A DNA stretch of 64,000 nucleotides. It comes from Phymatolithon calcareum. Its lineage: Eukaryota; Rhodophyta; Florideophyceae; Hapalidiales. The notes beneath the pieces are model-generated. The model made no database searches. It saw only the letters and a list, made by a program, of their open reading frames with translations, and was not told the DNA's origin. Shown one piece after another: positions 10,739-20,957 of this stretch. Every line of letters starts with the position of its first letter. The stretch's first letter is position 1. The position numbers were made by a program, and so were the translations under genes. The DNA lies in the NCBI GenBank assembly GCA_977006965.1, contig OZ345382.1:620001-684000 (forward strand). Reading direction: 5' to 3'.

Positions 10739-11395
10739 TCAATACTTCAGCGCTGTTGAAGTCCCTCTGCCTTCTACCATTTGGATTTCATTCACAAGCG
10801 GGAAATATCGAGATTCCCACAGCCCACTGAACTTGGGGCAGCTCCGCAGGATGCTCACTGCGCCCATCGATTTGAGCGCAGGTCCGTCACGCTCAATTCC
10901 GTGCCGGTCTTTCGTCCGCGTGCGCTTCCGATAGAACCGCATGATATTGAGTTGAGCATCCTCTTCAGTTTCCCCCGAAACGGGGAGGGGGCGGTACAGC
11001 CGCTCCGCGGCAAGGTACTCCTGCACGGCTCTTTGGAGTACTTACCAGCGCGAATGCAGGCTTCCCGCGACTCTGCTGCGCTCGCTCGCTTCAGGCTGTT
11101 TTTCGAAAGCGCCGGAAACGTTGCTCTAGAGCTCGTGCGCGTCTTGCTCGTCATTCTTTGCCGAAATTCCGACCCAGCATCATGCGAGCGCGGTGTCTTC
11201 GTCGGCGGAAAAGGAGACGCCGCGCATCATCTTTCCTTTTAAAGTTTCTCCTCCCGTCGGACGTGGCCAACCCGCCGCCTGAGGTTTTACGCGAACGATC
11301 GTTTCCTGCTTCGCGGGAACGCGAGACATGGGGTTTGCATTTTCTGTGTATCCCGCGCGCTTTTTCGGCCGTGCGGTGATCTCTCTTGGCGCCAT
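10739..11395 (-). pseudogene. Harbinger accessory Myb/SANT protein, N-terminal part, three in-frame stops
   Basis: The start is likely the ATG at 11395 (MAPREITARPKK). One reading frame from 11395 to 10739 encodes a basic N-terminus, a SANT helix (GVSFSADEDTALA), WVGISAKNDEQDAHEL, SLHSRW, then LQRAVQEYLAAERLYRPLP and ILRSCPKFSG. This is the normal order of the trihelix/Myb-like DNA-binding proteins that partner Harbinger transposases. Three stops lie in the same frame with no frame change: TGA (11182-11180), TAG (11128-11126) and TAA (11044-11042). They look like point mutations at conserved codons. The protein would have bound element ends and escorted the transposase to the nucleus. Confidence 0.7.
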
Positions 11396-11460
11396 TTCCA
11401 GGATCGACGATCTGCGAGTCGCGAGTGAGTGCAACGTATCCGACTTCGACTACGTAGTTC

Positions 11461-11528
11461 ATTGCTAAATTGCTAAACAGATTGCTTAATTTTTCAGATT
11501 TGGCAATTTGTTTAGCAATTTGGCAATA
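11461..11528. repeat. Stem-loop with ATTGCTAAA-type arms
   Basis: Left arm 11461-11485 and right arm 11503-11527 are near-perfect inverted copies of a TTGCTAAATTGCTAAAC-type sequence, around a loop of about 17 nt. Related TTTGGCAATTTG motifs continue to about 11600. It lies just outside the Harbinger accessory gene. Confidence 0.5.
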
Positions 11529-11955
11529 TGGTTGGCCATTTGCTGTTCGGTAGAGTTGAACCAGGAACTGCTTCTACGGAATTTGGCAATTTGCTGTTCG
11601 CTTCGGACGTTCTCTAAGGTTTCACATTTCCGTTTCACATGCTTGAAACATTTTTTGCCATATTTCATATTTCAGCCCGGAACGTGGAAAATTTAAGATT
11701 TTACTTACTTCATTTCAATGTAAACAAAGGTTCCGTGTCCAACGTGAGCTGTGTGACTTTTCCCTAGTAGACTTTTAGGAGGACAAGAAATGTCATCAGG
11801 AGAGAATGGTGACACTTTGGATTTCATTTGGAATCTATTTGGAGTTCAAGTGGCAAAATTGAAAAGAACGTAGGAGTGTTTAGGATTCCATTTGGGTGTA
11901 TAGTTCTTCTTTCTTTCTTTAATGTAGAATGCGTTAATTAACGCCAGAACTAACC
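11529..11955. other. Intergenic, nothing recognised
   Basis: AT-rich DNA with further TTTGGCAATTTGC repeats near 11580 and no supported gene. Confidence 0.35.
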
Positions 11956-12186
11956 CTATAGTAAGTTCTCATTGTTCAAATATTGGAATATCTCTACGGG
12001 TCTCTCCCTGCACAGATTTTCTACCGTTTTGTCTCGCACTCTTCCGATGAATTTTCGTCGAGAGGCAGTCCTCCCAGAACAGTGTAGGATGAGGAGCTCC
12101 ACTGTCTCCTTGACTCCATACGGGCACTTGGTGTATAGTTTGAACGATGGCTTTCTAAAGCAGAAGAATATTGATGTGGATGTCAC
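11956..12186 (-). pseudogene. LINE-type C-terminal zinc-knuckle fragment
   Basis: The 76-codon frame contains CPYGVKETVELLILHCSGR followed by a basic helix and ends IFQYLNNENLL. The C-x5-ETVE-x5-HC arrangement resembles the zinc-knuckle tail found after the RNase H or RT domain of many LINE ORF2 proteins (C-x2-C...ETxxHxxxxC). The second Cys of the first pair is not obvious. No upstream RT domain is present, so this is a short relic of a LINE family different from the copies at 4738 and 24773. Confidence 0.45.
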
Positions 12187-13378
12187 TTGGTAGTTTCCGG
12201 AGAGTATGAGATTTCAGAGTGTATTTGGAAAAAAATATTTTTAAACTCTTAAACTTGCTTCACTAATGGATATAAACTGCGGCATACAGAACAACTCAAA
12301 TTGCTTTACAGTTTACAATAGCGCTCGTGCTTGGCATGATGATTCATATGATATCAACAGCGCATTACTGGGTAGAAAGGCAGGGATCTAATCTGCCTTC
12401 CAATTGTATTGGTAGATTGGCATGCGCTCATTTTTGCTGCTCACAAGAAGAAAGAAGTTTCTTGTACTTTCGTCAGTAGATGTTTCGCCCGCAGTGCAAT
12501 ACTCATCAGCAATCATGGCTGCATCAAATAATGGAAACTCGCGTGTTTTGCACGCTCTGCAAACGGCATCAATTTACTTGATAACCAAAAATTAGCCGAT
12601 AGTGAGCAAACCTTCACGCCTGCCACTCTAGGTGAGGACTGGAGAGAAATCGAAGTCGAGTAGCAGCATCAAGCAAGATACGAACTAGGTGATTGCTGCT
12701 AAAGCATCTACAAAATGTACAAAATGAACTGCTCTTACTCATCGTTAGAATGACACAGTGGGCTCTGCAACTACAAAAACCTTTCACGTCATAAACCCGC
12801 GAAGTTCAGGGCCTCCTCATGTTTAGTACATACTTTGATATGTAAAAATATGTTATTAAGTACAATCTCCATCTAACAACTCTATGCAAAAGGAAATTCT
12901 CGTTCAAAGTCATATCGTTGGTTAAGATGTCGATTGAGACGGTCTTGAGTCCCAAACTCTGCCGCTTTCTCTTTGATTTACCTTCGTACGTTCTTTCTTA
13001 AGTCGTTCAAGAGGACCCTGAACTACGCTTCTCAGGTCTTAGCCAGCATCGTTACCCGACAATCCAAGCCGCGGCATCGAGTCTGATTGACTACCGACTC
13101 GTCTGCGACTTCTACATAACGCAGTTTACCATCTCCACGTATTTCTCCTCACAGATTCACAACTGAGCGCTTGGCAGATATATGGTTCTTGTTACAGTAC
13201 AATACTGTCTTTCAAGATCGAACTTCATGCTCTCGAAATTCGAAGGTGATTCTATGTCGCGTATATTGAAAGCCATATGTAGCTTTCCAATAATCCTTTG
13301 CAGCCCCATTCTGTACTGTGCTCCTATTAAACTTTCATGGACGTAGGCGAGAGCGAATACACTGCTTCTAGCTGTATG
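12187..13378. other. Intergenic; possible ORF interrupted by the hAT insertion
   Basis: No domain recognised. On the minus strand a frame ending at 13157 reads through the hAT target site: the part at 13157-13378 continues in frame into the flank beyond 14202 (FERSKYDKSHAARSSVFA). A small coding exon may therefore have been split by the hAT. Otherwise AT-rich and featureless. Confidence 0.25.
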
Positions 13379-13513
13379 CAGGGGTAGTGTCAATTCCATT
13401 GCTCGACATTGCTGTTTGTCCCGCAATTAAACAATTCAATTGCTCACTACGGTGAGTCAGCAATTCGGATTGCAATTTGAATACTTCCCGCAATAGTCAA
13501 GTTAATTGTTTAT

Positions 13514-13801
13514 TCATGCCTCTTCTCCTATGTGTACGAAACTTTCGTCTTCTGCGATAGCCTGTTGAACACGCTGGTTGACAACGCCTGACATAGCTTC
13601 CTTCACAGTTTGATCATCCCAGTAAGAGCGGTTGACTTTGAAGAAAAGCATCGCCTCGAACACAATAGGAGACGTACGTTTCCTGTGATCAACCAAAATA
13701 TACTTAGCCATGGACCAAAGACGCTCCACCTCGGCAACCGACCCTAATATGAAATCGGTGTTCATGTAACTGCGTGCACCAGGTAATCTGACATTCGTCA
13801 C
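13514..13801 (-). pseudogene. hAT transposase C-terminal dimerisation domain (remnant)
   Basis: The 95-codon frame starts at an ATG and carries the hAT dimerisation signature: YMNTDFILGSVAEVERLWS, then MAKYILVDHRKRTSP and FEAMLFFKVNRSYWD. In complete transposases this region forms the last part of the RNase H fold and the dimer interface. The BED finger, catalytic Asp residues and the rest are absent, so it is a leftover exon of a deleted autonomous element. The same frame exists in copy 2 (17156-17443). Confidence 0.85.
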
Positions 13802-13873
13802 ATGGATGGTTGAATTCAGGAACGTTGTAACTGTATACAGTACAGTACGTAGAATTTTACGTACCTAACACTA

Positions 13874-13944
13874 GGGGAGCACGGCAACATTTTGGCCCGA
13901 TAGTTATTTAGTTGATTTGGGCCAAAATGGTGCAGTGCTCCCCC
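13874..13944. repeat. Hairpin inside the hAT element
   Basis: Arms starting GGGGAGCAC and ending GTGCTCCCC are about 24 bp with two mismatches, separated by a 20-25 nt AT-rich loop. Both arms include a TTTTGGCCC / GGGCCAAAA core. The same hairpin recurs in copy 2 at 17516-17586. Confidence 0.7.
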
Positions 13945-14202
13945 GGTGAACGCTTATACTGGCCCGAGTTATATAATAAAATTAGATGATACCGACAACC
14001 AATTACCACGTACTACGCATGATACATATGAAGTGATCGTTATTTCCGATAACTCTGCTCTTGCTGAACTATACACTTTCGTACAACCTACCTACCAGCA
14101 ATTCGAATTGCAATTCTTCATCAGAACCCAATTTGGGTCGAATTGCTACGAATTGCAATTAATTGCAATAGCAATGGATTGCGCACGACCCCTGGCTGCA
14201 TG

Positions 14203-15345
14203 GCTCTTGTCATATTTGGATCGTTCAAATTCACACGTTGAGAGTAATCATGACGAGCAGTATTCCAAACCATTGCCTCCTTCTTTGTAACGCAAACATA
14301 ACGGTGTAACTTCCGCCGTTCATGTAATATTCTTACACAGATTCACCGTTCCATAGAGCTGTCTTAACATCCGGCTGACATATATCGAAGATAATGGAAG
14401 CACAGTAAAAGAGAAGAAGCGAAATATCGCGTACTTCTTTACAAGATTAAATTCCTACTAGCAATCCACATCCTGAAACTGGGAAATCCTTGACGAACAA
14501 AAACGTGCTTTGTACGAGATGATATTTCATTCATAATTACGGTCCAAAATGAGAATGATTTTGCATTTGATAGTTATTCTTCCAGTAGGGGCCTCAAAAA
14601 CAGTGAAAACATTGTGTTTGATGAGTAAAACACGTTACTCCTTCATCGTTATAATGCAATTATCTGCGTCTTATCAATGAGATTCCCTATTCCGCGTACA
14701 TGGCAAGGAATTCAATCACATTATAATCTTCTATACATGCTGAACGTCGATATGACCTTCCAGAACTTCTCGAACTTGACGGTCTAGTAGACTTTCCATC
14801 GGTATTTTCTACTTTATTCTGTCCTTTTGGTGATGCTGGAACTCTCACGTCGACAGTCGGCAGTTGTTTCCACTCGACTCTTCAGTCGGAGTGGTCTTTT
14901 GTTCTCCGAAGTGCTCTATACCTAGTTGTTCACACATTACTATCACATCGCGTGACATTATAACCGAGAGAGTCGAATCTGGACCATCTGATGGAAAACA
15001 AGCCAAAAGTTTCTATCCGTCGCATTTTCTTCTTCTGAAAGCAAACTATCAATTGATTAAGACTGAATCAGATGTAGAGATATTTGCGTAAAAATGTCAT
15101 CAGACTTTGGAGCTAAGAACTTCAAAAGCGCGTTGAGTCTAGCAAAGTAATTTCAAATGATTGAGATCAGGAACGCATGGAAGCGGCTTCCATCATGAGT
15201 AAACGTCGAGCTCTAGAGACCGTCAGATTTGGCACCAAAGCTTCAGAGGAAAGTCGAGAGCTATCGGCGATGTTAACAGCTTCTAAATTGGAACGGAAAG
15301 TTTAAAGAATATGTGCATAGGAAAGCATGTGCTAAACAAATGTCA
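14203..15345. other. Intergenic, nothing recognised
   Basis: AT-rich, with short frames only and no domain or repeat seen. Confidence 0.35.
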
Positions 15346-15800
15346 TAAAACTGACCTTTTTGCAAAAACATTATGGAGAACTTTACAGACTTGAAAATCT
15401 CTCTGACGCAGTTAAAACGCGGAACAGCGCACGGCCCAGATGGGAAAGCTATCGCTTTAACCTTGACGATTCAATTGATCTAATCATCCCTGGAGACTAC
15501 GGATCTGACCGAGCTGTTATCTTTCAGAATCCTCTCTAACAAAGCTGACAGAGCTTCCATCTTTCTCCACGTTCTCTTTTTCCATTCTAGTCATCGGTGA
15601 GCCTCTGCGGAATGCAATGATTCTGTCAAAACCTATTCGAAATATGAATCATTTTCTCCAATTCTCCAAGGATATGATGGGGAAGTTGACCTTTTCTGCA
15701 AAAAAGACAGGAAAAGCAAGCGCTATGAAATCTGTTGAGAATTACTTGCTTCTACAGCGAGAAATTCCGCTTAGACATTTTTAAGTCAAATAGTATATCG
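15346..15800 (+). pseudogene. Probable LINE RT linker relic
   Basis: Around 15406-15449 the plus strand encodes LKRGTAHGPDGKA, which resembles the GKAPGPDG motif at the start of LINE reverse-transcriptase domains. The flanking translation has stops and no later RT motif is recognisable. Weak and very decayed. Confidence 0.3.
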
Positions 15801-16374
15801 AGTCTCTCGACTAAAATTTACTGAGCAGATGGCGGGGTCAAATGAGTCACATGCCGTATCAAGTGCTATAAAATGCCAAAATTGAAAAGGTTTTATTTTT
15901 CGGACCATTTCCAGAACTAGAATGCGATGAATTCAGCTGTACTTTTTTTAACCCCCTAGTACTGCTACAATTGAGGTTTATTGGGACACAGTAAAATAAT
16001 TCTTTTGCGAGCCCCACGCGCATCGAAACACGCATAGAGTATTTCCTGTCCTTCGCAATGTGTATGCGCTCGTACTGAACAAGTTTGGAGTGAGTTCCCG
16101 CAGGGTACGCGAAGCTACAAGCAAAGCCGCGATTTTCGTGTCCAAATATGCCTATTCGTTCAGATGATGTAGACAGTTAGCCGTTGCGCGTTCGGATATT
16201 ATTTCAAGGTAGATGTCTTATTAAGCACAGTACCTGGACAGGTTTTTTCGTTTTCAGAAAATCGGCTGGAAAAAAGAAGATACGGGCAGTTCTACATCGA
16301 CCAAAACATTCGAATTTGGCCCCTAAACTGAGCTTCTCGGCCTGCGTGTCCTTTGCGGTTCATCTGTGTACCTA

Positions 16375-16857
16375 ATGAGCTACGATTTGACTATAAGTCA
16401 TTGCGGCCTGGATGTGAAATGTGTTTTCATGATGAGAGGAGCTTTTGCAGACCACGAGAGAGCCATGTATGCTCTTAGGGCCTTCAAAACAGAGCATTCA
16501 CGATCAGTCGCCATGCAGATAGGAATGTATATCATGAAGGCAGTCGCAGATGGAGGAATGGGAGGATCAATTGAGGACTTTGTTTTGCTCTTGACACTTC
16601 TCAACCCAGAAAAACTAGAGCCGTATCATGGAGCAGAGGAATACGTATCGCAGAAGGTGGTCTGGAGAGAGAGCTCCATGAATTCGATTGGAAGGTACAG
16701 TTCTGATGTGTACCGCTGTCATTGGCGGTACATACTAGCTCGTCGCATGGGTTATGCTCGCCGTGTAGATGAATCATCGCGCAACGGGATATCACCGGAG
16801 ATCAATAGTGCTCTACGCGCGTACAACCAGCAAGATTCCAACTTGCATGAGTCTTAG
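16375..16857 (+). CDS. Unrecognised 160-aa ORF inside the piggyBac-like element
   Basis: Translation starts at an ATG after the TTAA-proximal region and is uninterrupted for 160 codons. The sequence is soluble-looking and helix-rich, with no signal peptide or membrane segment. Distinctive patches include HERAMYALRAFKTEHSR, GGMGGSIEDFVLLLTLLNP and VYRCHWRYILARRMGYARR. I do not recognise a family and it is not part of a normal piggyBac transposase. It converges with the transposase C-terminal relic on the minus strand (end at 16929). It could be captured cargo, an accessory gene or a decayed exon. Confidence 0.35.
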   Translation: MSYDLTISHCGLDVKCVFMMRGAFADHERAMYALRAFKTEHSRSVAMQIGMYIMKAVADGGMGGSIEDFVLLLTLLNPEKLEPYHGAEEYVSQKVVWRESSMNSIGRYSSDVYRCHWRYILARRMGYARRVDESSRNGISPEINSALRAYNQQDSNLHES

Positions 16858-16928
16858 ATAGTGCACAATGCGATACTGCGCACGTTTGACAAATCAGAGA
16901 TAGAAAAACGTCCATTCTTTATTGGTGT

Positions 16929-17012
16929 CTAGTGCGTTTCCTCCACGGCATGTAGGCTATAGCGGCTTCTAAAATCCCCGAAACATAAAGGTGCCCTACA
17001 ATCAGGGCATGC
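16929..17012 (-). pseudogene. piggyBac transposase Cys-rich C-terminal domain fragment
   Basis: The minus strand encodes VACPDCRAPLCFGDFRSRYSLH and ends at a stop just after, at 16929. This resembles the C-terminal zinc-binding Cys-rich domain of piggyBac transposases (pattern C-x2-C-x4-LC...CF-x2-YH), which binds element ends. The hAT insertion cuts the frame immediately upstream. Beyond it the same frame resumes from 17845 (SLCRYE) but soon loses similarity, and the catalytic core is gone. The final Cys of the pattern is not conserved. Confidence 0.5.
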
Positions 17013-17020
17013 GACCCGCT

Positions 17021-17836
17021 CAGGGGTAGTGTCAATTCCATTGCTCGACATTGCTGTTTGTCCCGCAATTAAACAATTCAATTGCTCACTACGGTGAGTC
17101 AGCAATTCGGATTGCAATTTGAATACTTCCCGCAATAGTCAAGTTAATTGTTTATTCATGCCTCTTCTCCTATGTGTACGAAACTTTCGTCTTCTGCGAT
17201 AGCCTGTTGAACACGCTGGTTGACAACGCCTGACATAGCTTCCTTCACAGTTTGATCATCCCAGTAAGAGCGGTTGACTTTGAAGAAAAGCATCGCCTCG
17301 AACACAATAGGAGACGTACGTTTCCTGTGATCAACCAAAATATACTTAGCCATGGACCAAAGACGCTCCACCTCGGCAACCGACCCTAATATGAAATCGG
17401 TGTTCATGTAACTGCGTGCACCAGGTAATCTGACATTCGTCACATGGATGGTTGAATTCAGGAACGTTGTAACTGTATACAGTACAGTACGTAGAATTTT
17501 ACGTACCTAACACTAGGGGAGCACGGCAACATTTTGGCCCGATAGTTATTTAGTTGATTTGGGCCAAAATGGTGCAGTGCTCCCCCGGTGAACGCTTATA
17601 CTGGCCCGAGTTATATAATAAAATTAGATGATACCGACAACCAATTACCACGTACTACGCATGATACATATGAAGTGATCGTTATTTCCGATAACTCTGC
17701 TCTTGCTGAACTATACACTTTCGTACAACCTACCTACCAGCAATTCGAATTGCAATTCTTCATCAGAACCCAATTTGGGTCGAATTGCTACGAATTGCAA
17801 TTAATTGCAATAGCAATGGATTGCGCACGACCCCTG
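17021..17836. mobile_element. Non-autonomous hAT transposon, copy 2, nested in piggyBac-like element
   Basis: The 816-bp body appears identical to copy 1 (13379-14194). It is flanked by a perfect 8-bp target duplication, GACCCGCT (17013-17020 and 17837-17844). It split the piggyBac transposase Cys-rich domain, so it inserted after that element. The identical bodies 3.6 kb apart point to very recent activity of a trans-acting hAT transposase. Confidence 0.93.
17156..17443 (-). pseudogene. hAT transposase C-terminal dimerisation domain (remnant), copy 2
   Basis: It encodes the same 95-residue product as 13514-13801, with the hAT dimerisation motif SVAEVERLWS and KVNRSYWD. It is again the only coding remnant in the element. 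Confidence 0.85.
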
Positions 17837-18282
17837 GACCCGCTCATACCTGCACAACGAAGGAGCGTGGGGGCTCCTCAGCGCTATCCATCTTTGTGCT
17901 TCCCTTGCAGCGGACGTCCAATCCCAGAACTTTATGATGTCGAAATGTATGCGCTCTCTGTGATTCTGATGTTAAAGCTTCTGAACTGCTTCCTTCCTGT
18001 GTACGTCACTCTCTACATTATAGATCCAAAAAAACTCACTCATGCTCTGAAAAACTGCACACATAACATTCCTAAGACCCTAATGATACGACAAACGTAG
18101 ATTAAAATGGTGCTGGGCCTCAATAACAGCGGTCAATACTCCGAAAGGTGGATTTTATGACCCGAAATGGACTATCCTTGAATTATTTTAACAATAAAAT
18201 CTGCAAGAAGTATCCAAAAAATAAGAATGACCTAAACAGGACAGATTTGTCCAGAAAAGGATGTGCAGTACGAGAGGGTTAA

Positions 18283-18609
18283 TGGCTCGTTTCGTTTCGT
18301 GTTTTATTCGTGCAAAGTGCAGAAAAGAGAAAAGTTATCTTTTGAAAATCGCAAAAGAAGAGAAGACATCGTCAAACAAAATATTTGACCAGTTTACGGA
18401 GCTATGATAAACGTTCAACCTTATCATACAGGGTGGGGCGACTTACTGTGCTCCTATATTTCGGTTCGCCATGTCTGAAGTTTCCATCCAAAGGAACCGA
18501 CCTCCGCATATGCGACTGTCTCTATCTGGTGGATACGTACATTGCGTACGGGTAACGTGCTTGTTATGCAATAGTACGCAAAAAACTGCACTGCAATTCT
18601 ATCTCGAAG
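18283..18609. other. Intergenic, nothing recognised
   Basis: AT-rich start followed by a more GC-rich stretch that leads into the broken ORF at 18610-18911. Confidence 0.3.
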
Positions 18610-18911
18610 CCGGCGAAGGACCCACGCTGAACACGTACAGGAGACTTCAGCGCCTCTGCGCTTCGGCATCTACGACCTCCGCGGCGGTCTTCTATAATCT
18701 CTGCGAGAGTCTCTGGCGGACGAGTAGGAGAACTGCATAGTGCACCTGGGCGCGAATGAGTTTGCCAAGCTGTCCTGGAAAGGGAAGGAGCGCTATGTGA
18801 TGGAAGTGCTCTTCGAACTGGCGACCGACTCGCTGGGCAAGCTGCAGTTGCATGGCATGTCCAAAATCCCCTCAGGCGTGCGCATACTACAGCGCACTTG
18901 CGGTGAGCTGT
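18610..18911 (+). pseudogene. Decayed protein-coding relic, unknown
   Basis: One plus-strand frame with two internal stops encodes a plausible protein segment, including RFGIYDLRGGL, LGANEFAKLSWKGKERY and VMEVLFELATDSLGKLQ, up to CGEL and a stop near 18911. The local rise in GC content and the coherent residue pattern suggest a former gene or transposon ORF. I recognise no family. Confidence 0.3.
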
Positions 18912-20957
18912 AGCGGGTGCGACTCCCGGAAACGAAGGTGACGTTTGTTAGTGATTCGGGCCTGGGGCGAAGGATGTGTTCACCCACAGAATCTCGTTTA
19001 CGAATATGAAACGTTCTTAAATTTTGGACCGTCACTTCCATTTTTCTGCCTGTCTTTTCCCACTCACGTTTCCATCATTTTTTAGTGGACATTGTTCATT
19101 TTTACTTCTCTACTGTTGACGATCTTTCGTTACACTCTATTATATCTCTTCTCTACATGCTCTACCCATCCTAACTTAAACAAAGATCTTTCTTACCGTT
19201 GCACCTTAGTGATCTACATAAACGAAATGCACTTCTGAATCAAAGAGGTCATTGTTTTCATCTAAACCCTTTTCTCTCTTCTTCAGTCTGTCGAGATGTC
19301 TCAATATGACAAATATGATGCTCACTACAAGACACATTTTCCGAAGTGCATCTGCGATCCCATTTGCAAAATTGAGAGAAGGAAGCCTTTAGCTCTCGAG
19401 AAACATTAGAGAAGTGAATGAAGCGCAGCACATCGGCGTTGCGAGACACATTATTCTGGCTCTAGGTGCACCACCCGGCAAACAAAACGAACTTCTATTT
19501 TATCCAAATAGGGGCGTAAGCGGGTGCGCGATGAGTAAGAGGCAAAGTATGCTTCCATGAAGTACTCAGTAACAGGATATAATATTTACTGGAAAGGATG
19601 TCTTGCCACCATGCAGAGCTCAGCTGCATCTTTTCAGAGGCACGTTGGTTCTGTAAGCTCGTAGAAGGAGTTCAATCTCTTCGCAATGAAGCGGTTCATG
19701 GGTAGGAAAGCCACACACTCTTTGCAAACGAATCTTGCTATCGCAATTCTAAAATATTACGGAAGGCTACATAGCCTTCCTTTCCCTCGCGGGAGAGTAT
19801 CATCCAGTTTGTTGCCCTTTGCATGGTTCAATGCGGCACTACAAAGAAAAGCGTTTTCCTGGTTTACCAAAACGAAGAGCCCGGACTGATTGCGTTGTAC
19901 GGTGAGCTAGGCGAAAACGTTCTCCGTCATATTCAAGCATCGCCCTCCCTTCCTTCAATTAGCATTCGATGATTTCTTATCAGATCCCCGAAATATTCTC
20001 GTGTTTCCATTATTTTGGAACCTGTAAGGTTTCCCCAACAACGAGCATCCGAATGACCATTAGTACCACAGCATTCACATACTCAGGGTCATTTCTTTGC
20101 TACTGCAACACGAAACGTTGGTTGCGTCTCGTCCGAAGATATCATCATCAAGCTCGACTTCCTCATCTGCTTCTATTTATACTCAAGTCCAGTTATTACA
20201 TTCTCCCAAGACGTTTCCTCTTCGCCTCTGGTTCGTACAGCTGCTACGACGGCCTCTTATTCCTTGTCTTCAAGAATTGAAGGAAAGAGAGTTGGAAGTT
20301 GAATTAGTTCTGTACACAGGCTGTCAGATACGTTAGAGCGACTCCCATTGGATCTAAAACTGGACATATATGCCGACAGCCTCCATGCCATGAACCGTAA
20401 GAATGCGCATGTGCAGATTCTAATTCCATCTTCGCCGGTCAGTGAAAAAGACGAGTCCGCTGAAGTGTAACCGGAGCTGTGCTCTATCAATGATTCAAGA
20501 CCCATTCATGCTCGTATACACGTACAAGGGTCGGCATTTATTGAAATTGGGAGCTCGAAGGTAGCGTCTGCAGAGACAAGAGGCGTTTAATGACGTGGAA
20601 GAAATGTAACTGGGCATGGTGATGTTTTTGAAAGGACTAATGCTGCCGTCGCGCTTACTTTCGAGAGTGACACCGGGGATTACCTACTTGAAAACCTGAG
20701 CCGGATGGCGTGTACTGCGTTTTCTTTCACGAATAGTCTGACTCACCTTCGCAAACGATAATATTCTTATGGATATATAATGCGCCTTTGTGGGAATTAT
20801 TGTACCTTTCTAGACGGGAGGAGGTGAAGTGTGCAATTGGCCAAATTTTTGGAAAGGTACTGGTGGCAAAACATGTAGAAAACCTATCGTGGTAGAAATT
20901 GCATTGTTCGTACAAAGAAGAGAACTAAGAACATATTTACTGCACGTTGGAACCTTT
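18912..20957. other. Intergenic, nothing recognised
   Basis: AT-rich DNA with scattered short frames (up to about 100 codons near 20.0-20.3 kb). No domain, repeat or RNA gene could be supported. Confidence 0.35.

Larger units (their letters stand above)
7700..11465. mobile_element. PIF/Harbinger DNA transposon (two genes, interrupted)
   Basis: A DDE transposase on the plus strand converges on a Myb/SANT-type accessory gene on the minus strand. The 3' ends at 9163 and 9202 are only 38 bases apart, the classic Harbinger layout. Both genes are GC-richer than the flanks. An AT-rich block from about 9778 to 10738 splits the accessory gene. Outer boundaries are approximate because I did not find convincing inverted repeats or the usual 3-bp target duplication. 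Confidence 0.7.
13379..14194. mobile_element. Non-autonomous hAT transposon, copy 1 (816 bp)
   Basis: Ends are CAGGGGTAGTG and, inverted, CAGGGGTCGTG, the typical CAGGG start of hAT elements. It is flanked by an 8-bp target duplication, GCTGTATG (13371-13378) and GCTGCATG (14195-14202), with one mismatch. The body appears identical to the copy at 17021-17836. It retains only the C-terminal dimerisation exon of a hAT transposase, so it must have been moved in trans. AATTGCAATT-type motifs near the right end may be transposase-binding subterminal repeats. Confidence 0.9.
15952..18278. mobile_element. piggyBac-like transposon with nested hAT
   Basis: It is flanked on both sides by TTAA (15948-15951 and 18279-18282), with inverted ends CCCCCTAGTACTGC and GCAGTACGAGAGGG. 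Subtracting the nested hAT (17021-17836 plus one 8-bp duplication) leaves about 1.5 kb. The minus strand retains a Cys-rich C-terminal fragment like that of piggyBac transposases. The plus strand carries an unrelated-looking 160-codon ORF. The catalytic DDD core is missing, so the copy is non-autonomous. The short element at 2043-2601 belongs to the same family. Confidence 0.8.

Noticed and set aside
10781-11242. 153-codon plus-strand frame
   Set aside because: It is antisense to the better supported Myb/SANT accessory gene, whose motifs are recognisable despite stops.
16929-17135. 68-codon minus-strand protein as a single gene
   Set aside because: Its N-terminal half is hAT sequence; only the last 25 codons belong to the piggyBac relic.
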